Translations under genes and position numbers: made by a program
Notes under the pieces: generated by a model
The model's database searches: none
What the model saw: the letters and a program-made list of their open reading frames with translations, nothing else
What the model was told of the DNA's origin: nothing
Part shown: piece after piece, positions 7,111 through 14,295 of the stretch
Layout of the letters: each line of letters begins with the position of its first letter
Numbering within the stretch: the first letter of the stretch is position 1
Origin: Phycisphaerae bacterium
GTDB taxonomy: Bacteria > Planctomycetota > Phycisphaerae > Sedimentisphaerales > Anaerobacaceae
Reading direction: 5' to 3'
Assembly (NCBI GenBank): GCA_012744475.1
Contig: JAAYBV010000067.1
Span: forward strand, 124,001 to 188,000
Length of the DNA: 64,000 bases

Positions 7111-9273
7111 TCAGCGTGACAGACGAACGGTCAGCCCTGTGTCCAAGTCGATGCGGATCCGGTCTTGGGACGAACCCTGCTCAACGATGACGTCGAGGCG
7201 ACCGTCTTCCTCACCGAGTCGGACTCCCGTGACGGTTGGTCTGCCGCTGGCAGGGACCGGTTCGAGAACGGCGGCGTAGTTTGTATCGCGTCCTTCGCGC
7301 CCGATCATGACCATGGGCACGCGATCCGTCACCGAGCCTCCGACACCGTCCCCGACCGCCACGATGGTTCCCTGCTGCGCGGCCAACGTCAGATACGTGG
7401 GCACGGCCGCATCCTCGAAAACAACGCGGATCATCGCATCCGTCGTGCCCTGCTTGATGTTCTGAATGTATTCGCTGCCGGGGCAGTCATCTCGACGATC
7501 AGCGTTCTCCACAGCAGCGCCACAAACCGCTCGGGCGCCCCTGCTGTGATACAGCCAGTCGAAATGCTGGTCCCGATCGGCGTACAGTCTGTCGAGCACC
7601 AGGAGATAGGTTTCCGTCATCACCAGCAATCGTTCGTGTTTCACGCCGGGATACGCGGCTTCGCAGGCGGCGCCGGCGGCCACGTAGCCGTCCGCCCGTT
7701 CGAACAAAGCCAATTTGCCCGTGGCCGGCGCCTGACTGCGGCCGTTGACGAGGACCGCGTTGTGTCCGATGGTCGCCTTGTACCAGTGGCTATGAATGGG
7801 CAGGCGATAGGCCTGGCTCCTGGCCCGGCCCGGGTCGACGCCGAGTTCCTTGCCATACCCATAGAGGACGAAGCTCAGCTTATCGAAGTGTCCGTGAAAG
7901 CCGCCATAGGGACCGAATGTCATGGCGGCCGTCAGTCCCGCCGGACCGCCGGCCCGCAGGATCGCATGCCCCGCGTCCTCGAAGACCTTGCTTTGCAGAA
8001 CCGGCCCATCGGCGACGTTCCCCGCCTGACGGCCCAGCAGCAGGCCGTCAAAACCCGGCTCACCGGGCAACATCGCCAGTATGCGCGGGTCCCGGTAGGC
8101 ATGATACGCCGGCTCGTACAGGACGCTCACACTTTTGACCGACGAATTCACGTCGTCGCCGAACCGGGGCAGCATCCCGTCCGCCATCGTATACTCGATC
8201 GGCAGCGTGAACATCCTCTTCAACCGCTCATCGCCCCAGAGATCGATCCCCAACCGACGGGCCGTCTCCGCCGTGATCACCAGGGCCCGCAGCGTGTAGA
8301 AGTGATAGCCCCAACTGTTCTCATACCACATCCCTTCCCGCGAAACGGAAACGTCCATCTGATGGTAGAATCCGTTTTCCGGGTCCACGATAGCCTTGCG
8401 AATCCAGGCCGGGTCGCGAACCAGCGCGCCGCCCCACATCATGGCGGCGTTGTGCCACGTCTGCCAGTTGCTCTTGCCCGCCTTGTTCCGATCGATCGTC
8501 TTGAGCATGGGCAACAGCAGTCCCTCCGCGATCTTGTGGTGATCCTCTGCCGAGAGGACACCCGAATCGTAGATGAGATCGTACGCCGGCCCGATGGACG
8601 TCGCCAGCGCCGAGGCCTCGGTGAGCGTCTGCTCGTAGAGGTGCCCCCCCGCCTTCTTCCCCCAGGAGTCGTCGGTCTTCAAAGACGCGCTGTGATAGGG
8701 ATAGGTGCGATACCGGTCCGCGTAGCCCAGCAGAACCCTGGCGGCGTATTTGGCGAATTCCTCCCGGCCACAGATCGCATACGCCCAAGCCGCCGTCTCC
8801 ATCCGCTGGAGGTTGCGCCCGTGCTGCCGGCTGAAGATCACGTCGTCGTAGGGATGCCCTGAATACACCTTCTTGCACTTGGGGCACTGGTGATGGGTCT
8901 CGTCAATGGTCTGGAGGGCCGTCTCGCACTGGTCGCACTGATACCACTGGTTGTGCTGTCCGCCGCGAGGCGGAAAGCGGATCGGCTCGCCGATGAATCC
9001 CTCCGCTTCTTTGATTCCGATCTCGATCCCAACGGATGTCGGGACTGAAACCACGCCGTCGCGTATGACTTCGGGGCCGCGACGGGCCTGGCGCAGCCGG
9101 TCCAGCTCTTCGGCGGTACAGGCCAGATACGGATGCTTCACATCGGGGAGGATAACTTGCAGATCGCTTCCCCGGCCGGCTGCGGCGGCACCGGCCACGA
9201 GAGCCGTCAGAACCAGACTGAAAGCCAAGCACGGACGCCGCAGGAAACGGACACAGGTATGTTGTTCACTCAT
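7111..9273 (-). CDS. Secreted heparinase II/III-family polysaccharide lyase-like protein
   Basis: A 720-residue protein with an N-terminal hydrophobic signal (LAFSLVLTALVAGAAAAG). Residues 100-400 look like the alpha/alpha toroid of heparinase II/III and alginate lyases (RMETAAWAYAICG, WQTWHNAAMMWGGAL, ENSWGYHFYTLRALV). The C-terminal beta-sandwich starts with the family signature GGFHGHFDKLSFVLYG, whose histidines are usual catalytic/metal candidates. Such enzymes cleave uronic-acid-containing glycans by beta-elimination; the exact glycan is unknown. Unusually, residues about 112-134 carry two CxxC pairs (YQCDQCET and HQCPKCKK), resembling a zinc ribbon. The start has GGAGGAC just upstream. 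A TTGACA promoter at 9323-9352 diverges from that of dinB. The gene converges with the LacI gene with no obvious terminator in the 33-base gap. Confidence 0.9.
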   Translation of the reverse strand: MSEQHTCVRFLRRPCLAFSLVLTALVAGAAAAGRGSDLQVILPDVKHPYLACTAEELDRLRQARRGPEVIRDGVVSVPTSVGIEIGIKEAEGFIGEPIRFPPRGGQHNQWYQCDQCETALQTIDETHHQCPKCKKVYSGHPYDDVIFSRQHGRNLQRMETAAWAYAICGREEFAKYAARVLLGYADRYRTYPYHSASLKTDDSWGKKAGGHLYEQTLTEASALATSIGPAYDLIYDSGVLSAEDHHKIAEGLLLPMLKTIDRNKAGKSNWQTWHNAAMMWGGALVRDPAWIRKAIVDPENGFYHQMDVSVSREGMWYENSWGYHFYTLRALVITAETARRLGIDLWGDERLKRMFTLPIEYTMADGMLPRFGDDVNSSVKSVSVLYEPAYHAYRDPRILAMLPGEPGFDGLLLGRQAGNVADGPVLQSKVFEDAGHAILRAGGPAGLTAAMTFGPYGGFHGHFDKLSFVLYGYGKELGVDPGRARSQAYRLPIHSHWYKATIGHNAVLVNGRSQAPATGKLALFERADGYVAAGAACEAAYPGVKHERLLVMTETYLLVLDRLYADRDQHFDWLYHSRGARAVCGAAVENADRRDDCPGSEYIQNIKQGTTDAMIRVVFEDAAVPTYLTLAAQQGTIVAVGDGVGGSVTDRVPMVMIGREGRDTNYAAVLEPVPASGRPTVTGVRLGEEDGRLDVIVEQGSSQDRIRIDLDTGLTVRLSR

Positions 9274-9322
9274 GCAGTCCTCCTTACCACCAAACCACGC
9301 ATGCTGCGCTCATCGAGGGCCG

Positions 9323-9352
9323 AGCATATCATGCATACCCTGCTTCTGTCAA
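9323..9352 (-). promoter_or_regulatory. Promoter for the heparinase-family gene
   Basis: Minus strand: TTGACA (9347-9352) and TATGCT (9323-9328), 18-base spacer. It lies about 50 bases before the ATG and faces away from the dinB promoter, so the two share a short divergent control region. Confidence 0.5.
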
Positions 9353-9357
9353 AGGCG

Positions 9358-9385
9358 TTGCTCCCGGTCGTTGGACTGATAGAAT
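9358..9385 (+). promoter_or_regulatory. Promoter for dinB
   Basis: TTGCTC (9358-9363) and TAGAAT (9380-9385) with a 16-base spacer. The predicted transcription start is only a few bases before the ATG at 9398 and no Shine-Dalgarno is visible, so dinB may be translated from a leaderless or nearly leaderless mRNA. No LexA-type box was recognised. Confidence 0.5.
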
Positions 9386-9397
9386 AGCCTTCAGCAC

Positions 9398-10576
9398 ATG
9401 GATACCCAGAGAGTCCGTCAGATCATTCACGTGGACATGGACGCCTTCTACGCGTCCGTGGAGCAGCGCGATCGACCCGAGCTGCGAGGCAAAGCCGTCA
9501 TCGTCGCAGGCGACCCCAAGGCGCGGGGCGTGGTCAGCGCCGCCTCGTACGAGGCCCGCAAGTTCGGAGTCCACAGCGCCATGCCGACGGCACAGGCGCT
9601 GCGGCGTTGTCCCCATGCCGTTCTTCTGCCCGTCCGCATGGAGCGATACGCGGAGGTCTCACACGCGATTCAGTCGATCTTCGAGCGGTACACGCCGCTG
9701 GTCGAGCCGATCTCGCTCGATGAGGCGTTTCTGGACGTGACCGCCTGCACGAACCTGTTCGGGTCGGCCGAGCGGATCGGACGCGCTGTCAAGGGGCAAA
9801 TTGCTTCTCAGACGCAACTGACCGCCTCCGTCGGCGTGGCGCCGAACAAGTTCCTCGCCAAGCTCGCCTCCGACCTGAAGAAACCCGACGGCTTCGTCGT
9901 CATCACCGAGCAGAACAAACAGGAGATCCTCGATCCGCTCGGCGTGGGGCGCATCTGGGGCGTAGGCAAGGTGACGGAGACGGCGCTGCATTCGCGAGGA
10001 ATTCGCACTATCGCCGACCTTCGCGCGACACCTGAGGTCGAGCTGCGGGACCTCGTGGGCAACGGCGCAACGGAACTGCTGAGGCTGGCCCGGGGAGAAG
10101 ATGACAGTGAAGTCGAAGCGGCCCGACAGGCCAAGAGCCTTTCGAGCGAACAGACCTTCGCCACGGACGTCAGCGATCCGGTCATCCTGCTCGCAGTCCT
10201 CCTCGAACAGGTGGAGGAGGTTGCGCAGCGGCTGCGTCGCCGCCGGCTGAAGGCCCGTACCGTGACGCTCAAGTTGCGATACGGAGATTTCCGTACGGTG
10301 ACGCGAAGCGAGACGCTCGGCGAGGCCACGAATCTGACGCAGGTGCTGTGGGAGACTGCCGAGCGCGTGTTTCGGCAATGGCAACAGAGCGCATCGGGCG
10401 CGCTTCGCCTTCTCGGATTTGGCGCCACGGGCCTCGAATCGCAAGAGGCCGGTCAGGCCACGTTGTTTCCCGACCCGCAGGCGGAGAAACTCGAAAGGCT
10501 CGACCGGGCCATGGACGCGATTCGCGACCGTTACGGCCGACGCGCCGTCCATCGCGGCAACCGACCGGCTGAATGA
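9398..10576 (+). CDS. dinB: DNA polymerase IV (Y-family translesion polymerase)
   Basis: A 392-residue Y-family polymerase that copies damaged templates with low fidelity. Palm catalytic acidic residues are visible in HVDMDAFYASVEQRD near the N-terminus and in SLDEAFLDVT near residue 108. The fingers region GVVSAASYEARKFGVHSAMP, the thumb helix-hairpin-helix (LGVGRIWGVGKVTE) and the little-finger domain (RTVTLKLRYGDFRTVTRS) follow in the expected order. The C-terminal LFPDPQAEKLERLDRAMD segment may be a beta-clamp-binding region (inference). Length and domain order are normal. It converges on the 10587 gene with only 10 bases between stops. Confidence 0.97.
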   Translation: MDTQRVRQIIHVDMDAFYASVEQRDRPELRGKAVIVAGDPKARGVVSAASYEARKFGVHSAMPTAQALRRCPHAVLLPVRMERYAEVSHAIQSIFERYTPLVEPISLDEAFLDVTACTNLFGSAERIGRAVKGQIASQTQLTASVGVAPNKFLAKLASDLKKPDGFVVITEQNKQEILDPLGVGRIWGVGKVTETALHSRGIRTIADLRATPEVELRDLVGNGATELLRLARGEDDSEVEAARQAKSLSSEQTFATDVSDPVILLAVLLEQVEEVAQRLRRRRLKARTVTLKLRYGDFRTVTRSETLGEATNLTQVLWETAERVFRQWQQSASGALRLLGFGATGLESQEAGQATLFPDPQAEKLERLDRAMDAIRDRYGRRAVHRGNRPAE

Positions 10577-10586
10577 TGTCACCAGA

Positions 10587-11528
10587 TCAAGCGAACGACA
10601 ACCCCAGCTCTCGCGCGACCGACCGAATGTGCGCGGCCGCCTGCTCGTATTCCTCGGCACTCGGAAGGTGTTCGAGCATCAGAGGCACGCCGGGCAGCTT
10701 GTTCAGCTCTCGCAGGAACGTCGCGTAGTCGAGCCCGCCCTGGCCGGGACGCACCTCGTCGAGATGGGTCGTCAGCTTCGGATGCAGAACGATGTCCTTG
10801 GCATGACAGCTCTTGATGTAAGGCCCGAGCTTCTCGAAGCACTCGACGACGAGCTTGCCGTTTCCATAGTATCGCTGCGGACTGCACACGAGATTCACCG
10901 GGTCCAGATGCGCCGCGAAACGTTCGCGATCGATCGCCTTGATCAGACGAACGTAGGAATCTGCCGAATCCGGATAGGCCCAGGGCATCGTCTCCAGGGC
11001 GAACCACGTCCGCGTGGGCTTGACGTCGTCGATGATCCCGCGCGTCGTCTCGACGATCATGTCGAACGTCTCTTCCGTGAGATTCTCGGCCGCCGGGCCG
11101 TCCCACTGCGTCCCGCGTGAGCCGGTGATGTTCACGCAGCACCGGGCTCCGATTCGGTCTGCCAGAGCCAGTTGCTGACGGCATTTCTCCAACGCGGCCT
11201 TGCGCTTCTCCTCATCGGGACTGATCGGGTTGCTCCAGGCCCCCACTTCCGCAATGATGATGTCTGCCTTCTGAGCCGCCCGTTCATAGGCCTTCACCAC
11301 CTCGTCGGCGGCCTCGACGCCCACAGGGCAGTATGCGGCGCTGTACCCCAGCTTTCTGACCGCCCGGACCCACCCCTCGGGGTCCTGATACTTCTCGAAC
11401 ACCGGCCCACCGAGCCTCAGACCCCCGCGAGCCGCACCCGACGCCCGCGAGCCCAGATACAGCGAGGCCATCCCCGCCAGAGACATCCCCAGCAAATCCC
11501 GCCGTGATACTGCGTCGCCGCCGTCCAT
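10587..11528 (-). CDS. Exported TIM-barrel sugar-phosphate isomerase/epimerase family protein
   Basis: A 313-residue protein of the xylose-isomerase-like TIM-barrel family. The N-terminus has SRRDLLGMSLAG, a probable Tat signal. The barrel shows strand/metal-site motifs: WFALETMPWAYPDS (glutamate), AAHLDPVNLV (aspartate), SCHAKDIVL (histidine and aspartate) and PLMLEHL (glutamate), consistent with a divalent-metal-dependent isomerase or epimerase. The track begins at a GTG at 11546; the ATG at 11528 is preferred because GAAGGAGG is 8 nt upstream of it. It appears to be a single-gene unit convergent with dinB. It is only distantly similar to the isomerase at the left edge. Substrate unknown. 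Confidence 0.9.
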   Translation of the reverse strand: MDGGDAVSRRDLLGMSLAGMASLYLGSRASGAARGGLRLGGPVFEKYQDPEGWVRAVRKLGYSAAYCPVGVEAADEVVKAYERAAQKADIIIAEVGAWSNPISPDEEKRKAALEKCRQQLALADRIGARCCVNITGSRGTQWDGPAAENLTEETFDMIVETTRGIIDDVKPTRTWFALETMPWAYPDSADSYVRLIKAIDRERFAAHLDPVNLVCSPQRYYGNGKLVVECFEKLGPYIKSCHAKDIVLHPKLTTHLDEVRPGQGGLDYATFLRELNKLPGVPLMLEHLPSAEEYEQAAAHIRSVARELGLSFA

Positions 11529-11661
11529 CGCTTCTGCCTCCTTCACACGGGTGCATTTCTACTGCCCGAACCGAGGTGGTCCCGGCGAAAGTCGCTTCAG
11601 TGTAACCTAATCGCGATCCTGCGACAAGCCTGACTCGCAGGTGCGACGGCCGCGATAGGGG

Positions 11662-11691
11662 TTGACCTGCCGCCCACGGACGTGGTATCAT
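11662..11691 (+). promoter_or_regulatory. Promoter for the tandem surface-protein genes
   Basis: TTGACC (11662-11667) and TATCAT (11686-11691) with an 18-base spacer. Predicted start is near 11698, leaving an unusually long leader of about 280 bases before the ATG at 11978. Confidence 0.5.
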
Positions 11692-11697
11692 GTCTGC

Positions 11698-11977
11698 TGT
11701 GAAGGGTTGGGACTTGTGTGGGCGCCAAGTGCCTGGAGTAGGGCTCGTCATACTGCATCCCAGCCGTGGGAAGGTAGCATGTCTGGATTTTTCGGAGAAG
11801 GAAGCTCTCAGTGACGAGTAGTCTGCTCGATTTCCATCGCTGCACAATCCGGGCTTGGCGCAACGGCCGGCAGAGCCGAGTCCGCGCGCTAGTTGAAACT
11901 TGCGATATTCCGTCCCGAGATCCGTCGGGACGTGGAGTCCGAATCGACCGTGGTCTTGTGAAAAGGAGGGCTACAGC
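11698..11977 (+). other. Long untranslated leader, possibly structured
   Basis: The 11547-11977 stretch has no credible gene. From the predicted start near 11698 to the coding sequence are about 280 bases with potential stems, including GTCCCG paired with CGGGAC around 11913-11934. AAAAGGAGGG precedes the ATG. No known riboswitch class was recognised. It may simply stabilise the mRNA of an abundant surface protein. Confidence 0.3.
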
Positions 11978-14233
11978 ATGCTCAGGCAACTGACTTTTTC
12001 AACGGCAGTCGTGGCGCTGCTGGTCGCATCGCAGGCCGTCCAGGCCGTCCATTTTGAGTTGCTGCCGACCTACGACACGTACGTCAGCAACGACGGCACG
12101 GAGGGCCCTACCACCAGCCACCAGACCGGCTCAGGGATGCACGTTCGTGATATCGCGGGCCGACGCCGCGTCGGGTATCTGACGTACGACCTCTCCGACG
12201 CCAAGGCGCAGGGCGCCTTCTTCTCCAACGTCAGCTTCAGCAACTACGGCCACGACACCGGAGAAATCAACGTCTACGGGATCATCGAAAGCCAGGAGGC
12301 GCTCGTCACCGGAGCGTTGACGTGGAGCGCTGCGCCAGGGGTCATGAACGACCCGATGCCGGCAGTCGATGCTGCAGTGGAGCTCGATCCGGCGGACCTG
12401 ACCGGCGTGCTGCTGACCTTTCCGGCCCCCGCCCGGGCGACCAGGGTGGCCACCGAAACCAGCGAGGCCCTTGCGGAGTTCCTCAACGGCGACACCAACG
12501 GATTCGTCGCCTTTCTGTTCGCCCCGGCCGCGGGCGGCAATGCGATCGTCCGCACCGTCGAGATGGGGGCCGAGGGCGGCACGCTGCTGGTATTCGACAT
12601 CGGCGGCCGCGCCTCGGCGGCCCGAAGCCCGTTTCCCGAAGATGGAGCCGCCGACGTCTATCGCGAGGCCGACCTGAGCTGGACGCCGGGAGGGTTCGCG
12701 GGCGCACACGACGTCTACCTCGGGACGGTCTTCGATGACGTCAACGACGCCAGCCGCACCGACCCGAGAGGCGTGCTCGTCAGTCAGGGGCAAGACGCCA
12801 ACACGTACGAGCCGGGCCGGCTCGAACTCGGCGGGACGTACTACTGGCGCATCGACGAAGTCAACGCAACACCCGACGCCACGGTCTTCAAAGGCCAGGT
12901 CTGGAGCTTCTCCGTCGAACCTCTGGCCTATGCGATTGAGAACATCATCGTCACCACCAACGGCACATCGGACGCGGGGTTCGGACCGGAGAACACGATC
13001 AACGGCTCGGGGCTCAACGACAGCGATCAGCATTCGATTCAGGAAACCGACATGTGGCTGGTCCCGCCCGGCGGCGATGACCTCATATGGATTCAGTACG
13101 AGTTCGACCGGGTCTATCAGTTGCACGAATTGTGGGTCTGGAACTACAACGTTCTGTTCGAGACGGTGCTCGGGTACGGCCTCAAGCTCGTCACGATAGA
13201 CTACTCCGCCGACGGAACGAATTGGACGACCTTCGGCGATGTCGAATTCGCCAAGGCCACCGCCAAGCCGGACTACGCCCACAACACCACCCTCGACATG
13301 GACGGGGCGGCCGCCCAATTCGTCCGCCTGACCATCAACAGCGGCTGGGGCGTCCTCGGATACTACGGCCTCAGCGAAGTGCGATTCCTTCACATCCCAG
13401 CCTTCGCGCGGCAGCCACAGCCGGCCAACGGCCAGATCGAGGTGGCGCCGGACGTCACCCTGCGATGGCGCGCGGGCCGTACCGCCGGCGTCCACGATGT
13501 CTATCTCGGCACCGATCCGCAGACCTTGTCCCTGATCGACACGGTGGCTCAGGACAGCATCGCGCCACAGGGCCTCGAATTTGGGACCACGTATTACTGG
13601 AGTGTCGACGAGGTGAACGAGGCCCAGACCGTGACTTCATGGCAAGGCGATCTCTGGAGCTTCTTGACGAAGGAGTTCGAGACGGTCGACGGCTTTGAGA
13701 GCTACACGGACGACATTGACGCCGGCACGACGATTTTCGACACCTGGCTCGATGGCTGGGTCAACAACACCGGCTCGACCGTGGGCTATCTCAATGCACC
13801 GTTTGCCGAGAGGACCATCGTCCATAGCGGTTCCCAGTCGATGCCTCTGGCCTACGACAACAGCGAATCGCCCTGGTACTCTGAGGCCCAGCGATCCTTC
13901 GACGCGTCCCAGGACTGGACGGCCTATGGCGCCGAGACCCTGCGACTGTACTTCCAGGGGGACGCGACGAATACGCCGCAGAACCTCTACGTCACGCTCG
14001 AGGACAGCGCCGGCCATACCGCGACCGTTAGCCATGTCGACCCTGACGCGATCCTGGCGACCGACTGGGTCGCGTGGGAGATCCCGCTGACCGAGTTCGC
14101 CGGTGTCAATCCGAGCCGAGTCGAGACAATCACTCTCGGCGTTGGCAGTCGCACCAGCCCGACGGCGGGTGGCACTGGAATCGTCTATATCGACGACATC
14201 GGCTTCGGAAGACCGGCGACCGCCGAGCCATAG
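11978..14233 (+). CDS. Secreted multidomain discoidin/Fn3-like surface protein, paralogue 1
   Basis: A 751-residue secreted protein beginning MLRQLTFSTAVVALLVASQA (signal peptide), with AAAAGGAGGG upstream; the track start at 11900 is too far 5'. Modules by eye: an N-terminal beta domain (DTYVSNDGTEG, VGYLTYDLSDA) resembling DNRLRE-type domains; an Fn3-like module (HDVYLGTVFDDV to YYWRIDEVN); a discoidin-like block about 320-490 (FGPENTINGSGL, IWIQYEFDRVYQLHELWVWN, FVRLTINSGW); a second Fn3-like module (DVYLGTDPQTLS to YYWSVDEVNEA); and a C-terminal domain (VDGFESYTDD to IVYIDDIGFG). It probably binds carbohydrate or the cell surface; no catalytic site was recognised. The next gene is a paralogue starting 62 bases downstream. 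Confidence 0.85.
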   Translation: MLRQLTFSTAVVALLVASQAVQAVHFELLPTYDTYVSNDGTEGPTTSHQTGSGMHVRDIAGRRRVGYLTYDLSDAKAQGAFFSNVSFSNYGHDTGEINVYGIIESQEALVTGALTWSAAPGVMNDPMPAVDAAVELDPADLTGVLLTFPAPARATRVATETSEALAEFLNGDTNGFVAFLFAPAAGGNAIVRTVEMGAEGGTLLVFDIGGRASAARSPFPEDGAADVYREADLSWTPGGFAGAHDVYLGTVFDDVNDASRTDPRGVLVSQGQDANTYEPGRLELGGTYYWRIDEVNATPDATVFKGQVWSFSVEPLAYAIENIIVTTNGTSDAGFGPENTINGSGLNDSDQHSIQETDMWLVPPGGDDLIWIQYEFDRVYQLHELWVWNYNVLFETVLGYGLKLVTIDYSADGTNWTTFGDVEFAKATAKPDYAHNTTLDMDGAAAQFVRLTINSGWGVLGYYGLSEVRFLHIPAFARQPQPANGQIEVAPDVTLRWRAGRTAGVHDVYLGTDPQTLSLIDTVAQDSIAPQGLEFGTTYYWSVDEVNEAQTVTSWQGDLWSFLTKEFETVDGFESYTDDIDAGTTIFDTWLDGWVNNTGSTVGYLNAPFAERTIVHSGSQSMPLAYDNSESPWYSEAQRSFDASQDWTAYGAETLRLYFQGDATNTPQNLYVTLEDSAGHTATVSHVDPDAILATDWVAWEIPLTEFAGVNPSRVETITLGVGSRTSPTAGGTGIVYIDDIGFGRPATAEP

Positions 14234-14295
14234 GCTGCGCGCGACGTCCATGTCATCGCGTAAGGACCTTTGATCCTTGGTGAAGGAGGACATTG

